NCBI RefSeq assembly: GCF_964355755.1
Contig: NC_092670.1
Coordinates: 15,375,201 to 15,439,200, forward strand
Length of the DNA: 64,000 nucleotides
Reading direction: 5' to 3'
Source: Antedon mediterranea
Taxonomy: Eukaryota > Echinodermata > Crinoidea > Comatulida > Antedonidae
Shown here: in pieces, positions 34,883 through 46,241 of the stretch
How the letters are laid out: each line of letters opens with the position of its first letter
How positions within the stretch are numbered: the first letter of the stretch is position 1
Notes under the pieces: model-generated
Databases searched by the model: none
The model's input: the letters and a program-made list of their open reading frames with translations, nothing else
What the model was told of the DNA's origin: nothing
Made by a program: the position numbers and the translations under genes

Positions 34883-37398
34883 TGACGTTTTGTTAAAATT
34901 ATGATTATATTATTATACCACAGTGAGGCAGGTTTATTTGTTTCTTAAAGGTAAGCCTATATTTAACCGTACATGTGTAGGTATAGACGTGAGTATCTCC
35001 TTTTGAGAGACACATGAAGTTACCATATTATAGCAATTATTCATCAATTTTAATAAAATTATGCAAAAATGTAAATATGCCTATTATATGTTTACGCATT
35101 CTAAAATTGGTTAAAATTACAGTATCTTATTTGTATGGCATGAGTCTCTCCCTATTTAAAAAAAATGTAACTGTGTATAGACAACTGAAGAATCCCAATT
35201 GTTATAAATTATTAAAATATGTAACTGCAACTGTCCTCGGATTATCGTGTACGTGCCTAGACAGTGAGTAAGGTAAAAACACCTGTATTTTCCGTCTGTG
35301 GTTTTTACCAATTGGGACCACTCGACTCTGTAAGTTGACCGTATAAAGCTAAGCTATTATCAAAGTTGGTCAGACTTGAAATATATCCCGTGATTTCCGT
35401 AACAAAAAATGTTTAGGCCTACAATACTGTATGTTATCAGTCATAGCTTATGGGCATATAAGATACCTTTGGGGAGGTATAAATGCAGTCCGATGGAGGT
35501 AGTGGTGAATGGCCTAATAAGAATTATTGGGTGATAACCATAGGGGATAAACACAGCCTTAAAAATCCAGTAATAGTTTAATTCAATTCAATTCAATTTA
35601 TTTGGTCAAACACAATAAACATGACTTGAAATTTGCCTTACAGGTTACGATATAACACAGAAAAAATCAATAATGGGATAAAATGGGTAAAATTACTGAC
35701 CATTATTGCATCACCAAAAAAAAGTTGAAAATCCAAATGCAACATGATCACAACAATATAAAAAGGAGTAGAAATACAGACAGTGTAGCAATTGGTAATA
35801 ATATAAGTAGAAATATATCATTAAAAAGGTAAAAATACTGAAATATCATAAAACCGATTGGAGAGAATGACAGTTATAAGTAGAAACATTCACCTGACAA
35901 AGTTTACATTAAAACGAATTACGTAATCGATTTGTTTTTATTATTGTAGGAAAATGTATTCAGCTTCCACTTCTATGAAACACAACGTATTTATTATTGC
36001 ATTTTTTGTTTTTAAATACTCCTATAATTAATTAGAATATTTATTTAATATTATTCAAGAAACGGTGCATAATCTACTGTAACATTACATAATAATGTAT
36101 ACATTATTTTGTAAATAAACTATGTTCACTTTAGATCTTATCGCAGTATTGTTCCGTGTAATTTATTTGTCGTTACGTTGTGCTAATTTGGCATATGATG
36201 TTTATACTGTACATTTTTTAACAGTGTCAGATTTCATTAAAAAATACTGATTAAACATAATCAATGTTGAGATACTTAAATTTAAGTTTCCTGAATTAAT
36301 TTATTATATCGGAAATATTAGTGCATTTTGGAAGTGGAACTACAAGTTTAGCCTTCAGAATCAATTGGAGATATTTATTATATTTTGAGTAAATCATATC
36401 ATCAGTTCAGCACAGTTTTGATGAATTCATGACACACAGTAAAAAAACCCCTATTTTATCGTCTATTACTGGAAACCTCTTAATAGAGGTGACTGGCCCT
36501 TGAATAGGGGTGTGAAATTATGAGGTTCCAGGGGCCGATTCAGGCTTATAGGGGAAGCGCTAAAGTATATTATTATGAGTATATCAAAAGTGGATATAAA
36601 CAATTAATAGATCATAATTTCATTATAGCTGTCAAAAGTGAAAGGAGGCCTAACCCAAAAGCACATCCCCAACCCGGCCACTCCCTGGGTTACCGTATAC
36701 CAGCGATATATGTGAGTAGGCACACTTTTGAAGCTGGCAATACCTGACAATCAAAAATAATTTTTTTACGAAAATTGCCCGTGACTAAATCCCGTATACA
36801 AAACTCGAACTGAACCCCTAACAGTATTTGTATAATCACAAATTCATCTGATAAATAAACTTTTATATAAATCAGGCCTTGAGTAATAATTTTTTTACCG
36901 CGAAGAACCACGTATGTTTTTCAACTTAAAATCGTAGGCACACATTGTTGAAATACACGCACAATGACAAAAATCGTATTTTCGGCTGTGTAATAATACA
37001 CTTTGAAATTTAGACTACAAAATTGTATAAGTTAATTTTATAATATTAACGATTACGATTACATTGCCCAAGGATAAATCAGTTAAAGTCTCCAATACAG
37101 AGCAAATTGACTATAATGTGTTATTATTAAACGTAGATACCGTTTACGGCATATTCACAGTAGGTAGATGCACGTTAGAGCATTAGTGGTGTCTCTTATT
37201 TCCAAATGCCGTGACTATCCAAAAGTATTTAAAGCAAACGTAGTTTTCGTAAATACAGATATTTTTTGTTGATGAAAAGCTTGGTTGAAGAAAGTACACC
37301 ATTGCATTTATATTAGAATGGCATTAGTACAGTATTGAATTATTGTATCGTAATTATTTCACTGTATCCCCATATCCATATATCATCATCTCCTCCTC
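34883..37398. other. Intergenic, no gene seen
   Basis: AT-rich. A (TTCAA)n run lies at 35580-35602, followed by a segment that looks like a repeat tail. A decayed repeat with CCCCTATTTT and AATAGGGGTG as inverted ends lies at 36450-36513. The small frames near 36520-36747 show no family features. Confidence 0.4.
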
Positions 37399-38377
37399 CT
37401 CTGACCAGGGAGTTGTTATTAGATGGAGTAACAACAAATTTATCAACTGATCTACAGCCAATAAGCGACGAGCGGTATACAGGAACCTCAAAGGATTATG
37501 CAGTCAACTGGCACTAATTTCCTGCCTTTTGTTTGGAGTCTACTTTGCCGACGATGCCAGGCCCTCTATCGCCGGGATTCGTCCATTTTGAGTAAAGACT
37601 TTCGATGCATTCCTGACAAACAAACATTGTAGGCATGCGCAGATGATTCCTTCTTCGTCTATAGCTTTACAATTTGTTTACGTCATTAGAGAATTCTGCA
37701 ATATATATTTTACAAAAAACCGCTTTAAATTCCGACCTTTCGTTAAAAAGTTACGATAATTCAAAGTGTACGTTCATCTGTTTGTTTGTAGACCTTCTTT
37801 CGTGATTTTCAGAGACTTTTGGTAAGTTTTAAAGTTAATATTTGATATTTTCCGCACGTTTCTCCATTTTAACACCAGCGCTAATATTTAAAAGAGTATG
37901 TCTTCTATCATTCTCTTGATATCTTATTTTCTTACAGTTTCTTACATAATCGTAATTTTGGTTAAAATACAACATGTTTTTATAGGTGTGGGCATGTTGT
38001 CAGTAGTGATAAACGCCAGCGTGTAATCTGGGTAATTAACACCCTCCGATCGTATGTTTGTTGGCGGCTGGAATCGCCGATTCTGGTGATGCACTAGGTA
38101 CACCACCAGGGCCTAGGCCTAGCCAGGGAGATGGTCTAATAACAAATCCCTGGCCTAGCCCTCTCCCATAAATAGGCCTAGGCCCCTGCACGTATGCTAG
38201 GCGGGGAATTACCTATATAACTAAGCATAGCCTATAGAATAGGCCTATATAATTATAGGATGTCCACTATAAATAATAATTAATATTAATACAATTCTAT
38301 GACTATGTATGAATGTACTGACTGTAATTTGTTTTGTTGTCTTCCTTTTATTCATTATAGGAATTTGTACTGTAATA

Positions 38378-38778
38378 ATGGAAATACAGGCTATTTGTCG
38401 TTTATGTGGGCGAGAGACTGCTGCATCTGACTCAAGACGTCTAATTTTGAAATCTGATTATTCAGATTTAATCCAGCGTGCACTACAACTTAAGTAGATG
38501 TGAACACGGATATTCTCCCACCATACAGTTGTAACAACTGTAGAGTAAAACTTGACACATGGAAGAAGAATATGCGCTCTAAAAAGAAGGATGTAAAAAT
38601 TGGAATAAACCTTGCTGATTTTGATTCCAGTGAAAAACAGACAGAAGAATCTTTTTTCTGTGAGGCAGCAGTAGTTGCATTGCATCTCAAATGGGATACA
38701 TTCTTTGGAAAGGAGAAGACAAACACATGTTTACAAACATTGTTATTTGTACATGATTGTACATGTATTTATTTTTAA
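38378..38778 (+). pseudogene. C4 zinc-finger protein inside the 2.5-kb transposon, frame broken
   Basis: The ATG (38378) follows a good acceptor (TTCATTATAG). The frame reads CRLCGRETAASDS, a first CxxC pair, and continues to a stop at about 38495. In another frame DVNTDILPPYSCNNC supplies the second CxxC pair, followed by KLDTWKK and a lysine-rich tail ending at 38778. The two halves fit one C2-C2 finger of the ZAD-like style common in transposon and insect proteins, so a single-base change has split the gene. Its function in the element is unknown; DNA-end binding is a reasonable guess. Confidence 0.6.
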
Positions 38779-38848
38779 ATATGTATTTAATACAATACAA
38801 AGAATTAAAAAATGACTCAGTATATCGATTATTTTTATTTACAGTATA

Positions 38849-39655
38849 TCATTCATTAAAAGCCTTGGTTACATTTAGATATACAGTACTGTTCAGTACT
38901 TGATTTTTCTTCTGCACTGTAGCCCCTTTCTTCCTGGTCTGTGCAGGAACATCTTTGTCTAGAATTGAAAAAAAAAACAATTAACATAACTCCCTGGTCA
39001 TACATTTAATCAGGCGTTGTCAATTTAACTCCCGGCATTTGTTAACAAATGAAAAATACATAAATCTTCCCAATTGTCAGTAGTGACAGCCCAGGTCATA
39101 ATTAATAAATGGAAATAATACTGCATCATCAGAAAGTTGTTTTTATTGGGGTAGGCCTAGCCCCTACTTGACCGTCCCTCCCTTCCTTCCTGATGAAATA
39201 TTAAAGTTCAATGAATAAATACCTGTAAAAAAAAGGCAACGTAAAAGGCCTCCTTTCTTTCCTAGAGATTCTAGCTAGGAACGGTAGGCTGCAGTAGTAT
39301 CAAATATTGAATAGGCTACACCAGTTACTAACCTGTTTCTTGAGTAGTAGTACTACTACTAGGTCGCTTAACACTAGGCCTACTTGAGCCAGGCCTATGC
39401 CCAATATTATTAACGTCGTGTTGTTGACAGCATTGCTCACAAACCCATTTGCCAGCTGGAACTTCAGAAGATGTGAGCAGTGAGCTTCACACATTCAAAA
39501 TGGAACCATTCATTAGGACATGCTTTTCCTTCACAAGCGATCATTTGATCGTCAGAACTTTCCCCACATGGGCAATACATTGGCACATTTTCATTTAGAT
39601 CAACATCTTCTAAATCGCTATCATCGAAATCTAAATCGGAAAAGTCTACGTACAT
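38849..39655 (-). pseudogene. PHD-finger protein inside the 2.5-kb transposon, frame broken
   Basis: Minus strand, two exons: 39655-39333 and 38958-38849 (stop). The start MYVDFSDLDFDDSD is very acidic. The PHD finger follows: CPCGESSDDQMIACEG, then WFHFECVKL, then GKWVCEQC. Between ECVKLT and the GKW part there is a one-base frameshift near 39465-39480, so the copy as it stands would stop early. The second exon adds a basic tail (TRKKGATVQKKN). PHD fingers of this ING-like type bind histone H3 tails; in transposons they may guide integration. That role is an inference. Confidence 0.65.
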
Positions 39656-40255
39656 CGGTATAGAAGTCGTCAGTTGTCATTGTGTGTCGCGATTGTATCA
39701 TCTGGCTTTCTGAAACACCATGACGATGTGTGACGTAGGCCAGAGTTATTCAAGCGAAGCGAAGCAACTTTGACTTTTCTGCGCATGCGCGTGTCATTGA
39801 TTACGTCAGGGAAAATTGTTTATTTGATGAGGAACTGTTTATCGGGGATTAAGTCTTATCTATTTTACTTCCTGTCGGAAAAGTAGACTGATCAAAAGAA
39901 CATACTATGATGTTACTCCATCTAATAACAACTCCCTGCTCTGACTTTCTATACGCGTCCCATATCCGTCAGCAGTCAACATTTGAAGCGTAAGATATCC
40001 ACTGTAAAGACTACAGAAATAATTAGTACAATGGGGAATAATAGTAGCTAGGCCTATTATTTGTCCACCTGGTGTACCTCGGGTGGTAAAATTGATCTCT
40101 CAGCTTTCATCCTTCACTGTGCCTTGATATTTGTTTCGTTTGTAGGTCTACTTCTATTATTACGTTACTCTTTATGTTTTCCGGGATATTGAATATGAAA
40201 CTTAATGAACTAGTGAGTGAGATCCGCCAAATGAAGTTCTTATCACATGTGATAG

Positions 40256-43200
40256 TCAGGTGGAACCATTCCTTTTACTTGAACATACGTATGACAGCAT
40301 CATTTTAATTTCTTCCCGTACAACTAGGTCGTGTGGATGAACGTCAGACCCCGTATGGTGACAATTTGTCATATCCCAAACATCTATTATCACAATATTT
40401 GGAACATCTTTCATAACGTCACGCATGATAGCATCCAATTTCATTACATACCAATCACTAAAATTAATTGTAGACGTTGGAGTGTAAGCGAAAGACCGCG
40501 TATTAGCAGATTTAATTATCACTAACGTTTCTGGACTGCGTTGATAAAGTCTAGTCAACGCGTTTCGAACGCATATGAGACGCGATTGATAATCGTCCAA
40601 CGTTACTCCTGTAAAATGTGCCCACATATTTAAAACAACCACTGTGTTTTTATCCGCTCTTAGTTTATCTATTTCATTGAACTCGTATTGTATATTCTTA
40701 ACTAGCATCCAAGTGTTTCGAATTGGAAGACCATGATGGAAAAACCTAGACGTAAAATTGTTCTTCGGATCCTCAGCCGTCAACGGACCGACTTTATAAG
40801 TAGATTTATGTTCATAGAACGTGACGTTATTTAACGTCGGTAAATACTCCAATAGGAAGTTATACCATTGACGTAATGTTGAGTCTCCGTAAAAATATAA
40901 ACGTTTGTTACGCAGACAAGACTGAACAGCTGCAGTACTTAAGTATCTGGCGTTACATACGTTAGAATGCCACACGTCTCTATAATAAAATCCCGAAGTC
41001 ATGCTGGATGTAGGCCTACTACCTCCTGCAGACGATAAGCCTGGATTTCTCGCAGAAGGCCTAGGCCTACAGAACGGTAAATGTGCTTTGCATAGATGGT
41101 AGCCTTCCAGTTGTTCTGAAAATTAACAATAAGATTTAATCCGTAAGTTTTTACGTAGTCATAACGTTTTAACGGGATAACGTTTGGGTTCAAAACTGTG
41201 TACCCGGAGCAACCATTTAAATGAGATATTTTGTTAATCAAGTACAAAAATGCCTTTTTATTTGGCACATGGATTGTTATTGGTCCTTCATGGTTCAACT
41301 TTATAAATGAAGTAGGCCTATTGGCTGCAACATTAGCCTTACATTAATATGTTAGTACGCGTTGTCTAGTGATCATTAAATCATAATCATCAAATCAGAT
41401 CTTTGTTAGTGTTGTTTTGATATCTTCTTTGTAAAATAATGTTATTGTTTGAAGCTTTAACGTTATTGTATCATAACTTTGTCAAAGATGCCGCTGATAT
41501 AAAAGCATGTCAATATATCAATGAACTTTGTTAATAGTTTGCCTACCATTTGATTGCACTTTAATAGCCAATGGCTGAAGACGTCTTAAAACTCTTCGGA
41601 TGTACTTTCTGGAAGTTTAATAATCACATGACAATGTCATTCAGATGCATTGAGTATGTAACGCTAAGTATAATGCATTTAATATTTGATTGAAATACAC
41701 CCTATTGATATTCAACCTATTTACCCTCCAAACCCTAAACTGACTTGGCCTCTACAGTACCAGCTTCAAGTGGTAGCGGAAAGGAGTTTTTTGTTTTCCA
41801 GCTCGATTTTGGAACCGTTTTGAGTTAGGCCTACCTTATTATTGTTATTCTTGCTGAATTCAAAATAGTAGGTGCTATTTGGATTTCATGGCCGAAACTC
41901 CGCACTAAACATGGTCATCCAAAAGTATCATTCGGTAATATTACACTGTTCATCTTATCCCATTACACCAATATTACAAAATGTATAGTTACATATAGTT
42001 ATAATATTTACATTTGTTAGTTTTTGTTTGTTTTGGGGGGTTTTTTTTGGTAATGTTTCATGAAAAACTTACGTTTGAAATGCATCTTCCTCTCCCGGTA
42101 ACAGTAGTTCATTTGTCCGTTTCTGTGTCAGTGCTGGGTTACCGTGGTGCTCTATCCAAGACGAACACGGTAGATTCTTTGGTTTTTCACAGAACCATGG
42201 CTGCCCGGATAATTCATCGGTAAAATTGCACAATAGTCGAGATGAATCCAAATGTATATGACATTTTGTGATTTTTATCTTCTTTCCGGATTGAAACTTA
42301 CCCTCGTAAACCATCCGATATGGATTCTCGTGGTATATTCTTTTTACAATTCTTATAACTTCACTTGGAATCATTAGCGTCACTTCAATATTCACTAATC
42401 CTGTCCATGGTAACGTAAAATACGCGGAATACGTTCCATTCCCATGATCAATAATGTCTCCATTATTTGAAGAACTAGCATTTAAATTATCATTGTATAT
42501 CCTGGCCCTGAAATAATCTCCACCATTTTGTTTAGGCCGGTTCCAGTCGTCACGTGCCTGGATAAAAACGTGTATTTTATCACATGTTACGTATTTATTT
42601 TTCAAGTCAATGATCTCATATTTACTTTTTCTTGGACTTGTTATTTGGGAAGTTAGAAGGGTTGTTGTATCAATATTGTAATTATCGTTGTAGGCTGGTA
42701 AATCACGACCATATGTGACGAGGGAAGGAGGCGACTCGGGGCCCGTGGGGTACACATGACGTATAACGAATGGTGGATGTGTTGACTTCCTATCTGAATG
42801 TTTGTATTTCTCGTTGCTTGCGGATCTTGAAGAAAAACTGTTCTGATAAAATCCATTCTGTAATTAACAATAATAATTTGTAAGTATTTAAATGTGGTTT
42901 TAAAATACATCACAGATACATAACCTACATTATAACAAAAACAGAAAAAGTTAAATAAAATATAATAATTTAATTAATAATCTAATAATTAAAAGGCAAA
43001 AGAAAAATGTTAATTGTTCCGTTAATATAGGTAGAGAAATAACCATATCCTAATTTAGTAGTATCAAAATACTTTTATGTTCTATGCCATGGAGTAAAAT
43101 TAAAAAAATCGAAACCGGTATATTTATCAATGATTCTCTGTCCTCGGATGTTTATATAGTTACTAAGCACAACGTAACGTTTGATCACTCATTGAGGAAT

Positions 43201-43683
43201 GTCAACAATAATAAACCACCTCGACTTTATTCGGCAGTTAGACGTCGACATTATGCACGACGACGACGATCAAGCGTAAATGTTTGCAATTATATCATGA
43301 GAGAGAGGCCACACTTGATTAATTACGAGCAATGATTTTAAAATATAGACTCTCTAAAACATCGCTATTCAAACGATCAACGAAAGGATGGCGAGTGTGT
43401 GTGGGTGGGGGCAGTGCATTGTTGGGTCCCATATGGGTCACCTTCTCAAAGAACTGCTGAAATTGAAAATCGGACGGTAACTATGCGCAGCTTATGTTAA
43501 ATTCCATGTCTTTATTGTGATGTAGGCCTACCATATTCTGAAAATACTAATGAGAGATGCATATTTACTCACCAAAGATACTGTCATTCGTTGTACCCCC
43601 GTAGGCCTATACGACTTATAACAAATACCCGACAGCAAAATCATACACACAAGAATGCATTTACGAACACCACCAGTACTCAT
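40256..43683 (-). CDS. NXPE: NXPE family protein with PC-esterase domain
   Basis: Minus strand. Exon 1 is 43683-43573: a short cytoplasmic start, then a hydrophobic stretch (CILVCMILLSGICY) that fits a signal anchor. Exon 2 is 42857-42073: the neurexophilin-like part with IHVFIQARDDWNRP, NGTYSAYFTLPWTG and IPSEVIRIV, ending WFCEKPKNLPCSSW. The terminal exon runs from about 41115 to the stop at 40256: FYYRDVWHSNVC, the GDSL-type block YFYGDSTLRQWY with its serine, NMWAHF, and the SDVHPH block with the catalytic Asp and His. NXPE and PC-esterase proteins are secretory-pathway or membrane proteins thought to modify glycans. Exon 2 ends in phase 2 while the terminal exon needs phase 1, so one short exon at 41116-42072 is missing from this model, or the gene is damaged. 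An extra open frame at 41002-41298 may belong to it. Confidence 0.82.
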
Positions 43684-44024
43684 ATTTTTCCTGTTGAAAT
43701 ACAGTTTTACTGCTGAGTAAGTTCATTGTTAGACGACCGGTGTACATAACATCGGACCCCGCATCGGACCTATGATGAACAACTGATGCAGCGCGCACAC
43801 AAACTATGCTCTGACGTCATGTTTAACACTCAGCATGCCTCCCAGGAGCGATGCTCTCTCGAAATTTAATAGACCTCTGTCTATCTGTGCTATATCTTCT
43901 TTCAATCTGAGGTAAAGATAACATAAGAAGTAATGGTAATGTAAACACAAAACTGATAGTGACTTTAGTGTTCTTATTCTATTATTATCTTATCATTATT
44001 ATTATTTGCAACTATAAATCTGCT
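43684..44024. other. Upstream region of the NXPE gene
   Basis: Probable 5' UTR and promoter of the minus-strand NXPE gene. No coding exon or clear core promoter motif is seen. Confidence 0.35.
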
Positions 44025-44160
44025 TAAGTCTGGTTTCTATTAAGACGCAACGCAATGACGTCGTCGTACGCGGTAGCGCAACACAAGACCAATTACAAGC
44101 GATGGATTCAAATAATTTTTTTGTTCTCACGTTGCGTCCCATGAGAGCATTTTAATTCGT
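44025..44160. mobile_element. MITE family 1 copy, diverged
   Basis: AAGTCTGGTTTCTATTAAG followed by ACGCAACGCAATGACG at the left; CACGTTGCGTCCCATGAG at the right. Weaker than the other copies. Confidence 0.6.
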
Positions 44161-44856
44161 GCTTTACTTTTACACGGAGCTGCATCATCTTCATTATCAT
44201 TACTGGATAAATAAATCAAGTATCTGTTCTAAGCATATTATAACTTGACCCGTATTTTCAACAGGTATAACATCTATTTCCCCGTCTGTCAGTTAACACG
44301 TCGTGTTCTGTCCACAGGGACCCAATTCAACCCATATTATGATTTTAATGGCGCTCCTTATACGGACAAATGAAACTAACACAAATTATACATAATCAGA
44401 AAAATGATTGAAGGAAGCGACCAATGATACCTGTTTCCGACGCATTATATGCGCATGCGCGTCTGCTTACATGCGGCGACTGGTCCTCAGTTATTTCTTT
44501 GTGTGCAAATGGAATGACTGCGCAATTAGAACTATTGTAAATGAATAACACGATTCAATATGAAAGTTCTTCCTCCATAGCAATTAAAAGATTGAAGAAA
44601 CTAAAATATGAGGCGCCATGATCGTAAATTCTGATTAGTTGTAAATGGATCGCCTTGTTTTAATTTCCTTTGATAGGAGAGCTTTGAAATACACCAGGAA
44701 CCAAGGGGCTTAGGCCTATCAAGAGAGGAGGGATAATTTGTCGGTTGACTTGAACTATCACATGGACTAACGTATGTTATGTATTAGTCAGCAACATTAG
44801 GGTGAGGGGTTGGTTGTTTTTAGCCCTGAAAAGTCACTGGGAAATAAATAATGTTC

Positions 44857-44945
44857 ACTGTTTGGTGGTTGAGATTCTCGGTTACTGCTCCTGGGTTCAA
44901 ATCCCGTTATATGTCAGGATTATGATTTATTTTATTTTTTGTTTT
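44857..44945 (+). mobile_element. tRNA-derived SINE-like fragment
   Basis: TTTGGTGGTTGAGATTCTCG gives an A-box-like region. A perfect B-box GGTTCAAATCC follows at 44894-44904, then TGTCAGGATTATGATTTATT. That tail matches the minus-strand element at 29978, so the two belong to one family. Confidence 0.65.
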
Positions 44946-45792
44946 ATGTACAGTATTTAATGTGTATATGTGAACATTGAATCGCTTATGGTTATTTATT
45001 CAATTTGCTTTTAGCAAAAAATAACACTTTAGATGAGAGGTTCCGCGCAAATGCACCATGTCGTACAGTCACGGCGCGGAAAGCGTTGGATGTATAGTGT
45101 TGAATTTATATTAGTGAAATGTATAGACCTAATGTTATCAACTTCGTTTGATTCATCATGTGAGCTAATGTGAGAACCTTTTCCGGTACTTGAATGTTAG
45201 AGATAACCTTTTTTCTTCTTTTATAGGATGCAAGCTTGATTGTTTTAGTTGGGTTTTTTTTTGGTCTTTGTATTTTGCTTTTGAATATGGACAATTAAAA
45301 AAATAAAATTTAAATAAAAAAGTAGCTGATGATTTTCAGTGGAGAAAACACAAATTATTAGACAGTGCCTAAAATGCATTAATATGAAGGATTTCCAATT
45401 GTGAATAGGTCATTAAATTCGACCTTAATCGACACTCCCAAACCCGAATGCACTGAAAACAGGAACCTCATGCCTAACCCACCAAAATGATTTCCTTTTC
45501 TTCGCGAGACGATAAAATTAACATAATCGTATACTGTACTGCGAATCATCTGTCTTATTTCAATCATGAATAAAATACCAATGACCATCAATAAGTAAAC
45601 GTGTCGTTATCGGTAAACTTGCGGTCCATAACGTTGCGTTCCGTCTAATTAGTGCGTGAACCAAAACAAAGCGTTAGCTTATTACCGCAGAAACGAATAA
45701 TCATATATCTTTCTACGTTTCAGAATGACGTCAACAAATTGTAATAACAAAACCCAACTTGGATTTTTGGAAGGAAAACGATAACGTCCAAT

Positions 45793-45831
45793 CATTACGC
45801 GGACCAGGCTACTTTAGCGTTACGTTTGGCA
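45793..45831 (+). repeat. Left terminal inverted repeat of the 11.4-kb element
   Basis: 39 bp. Inverse partner of 57119-57158, with two mismatches and one 1-bp gap. It contains the shared core GGACCAGGCTAC. Confidence 0.9.
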
Positions 45832-45850
45832 TCCACTGAATCAGTGGATG
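45830..45850. repeat. 21-bp palindrome just inside the left end
   Basis: CATCCACTGA, one base, then TCAGTGGATG: a perfect 10-bp stem abutting the left terminal repeat. No equivalent is seen at the right end, so it could mark one end for transposase binding or act as a hairpin. That role is inferred. Confidence 0.8.
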
Positions 45851-46241
45851 ACCTATCCCCTCAACATGTCAATTGTGGTATAAGTTGACAGGAATAATAC
45901 TCTGTGGTGTAATAAAAATGCCAGCGTGTTTATTTTAGATTGCAAGTGTTAAGAATAACTTGCTGTCAATTTTCAACTTCCTCTTACCAATGACCAATAG
46001 CAAACAGGCACCGCTTGTCAATTTGGTCCTCACTGACTGGGTATTAACCAATCAATGTACTATTAGATAGGTCACTGATTTTATACAATAGTTCGCGGGA
46101 AATCTGATTTCCTTATACAATACTGTACAGGAATTTAATACTGTAGTGGTTGTTTATATCCAAATATTTCTCAATGCTGCTCTATGCAAAGCAAATCAAT
46201 TTAACTAGAACTACAGACACATTAAATAAATACTGTTAAAC

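Larger units (their letters stand above)
37406..39938. mobile_element. 2.5-kb DNA transposon with perfect 28-bp inverted ends and 7-bp target duplication
   Basis: The left end (37406-37433) begins CAGGGAGTTGTTATTAGATG. The right end (39911-39938) is its exact inverse, ending CATCTAATAACAACTCCCTG. Both are flanked by CTCTGAC (37399-37405 and 39939-39945), which fits a 7-bp target-site duplication. Inside lie two convergent zinc-finger genes, both with a broken frame, and no recognisable transposase. CAGGG ends recall hAT and P elements, but those normally duplicate 8 bp, so the superfamily is left open. Confidence 0.9.
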
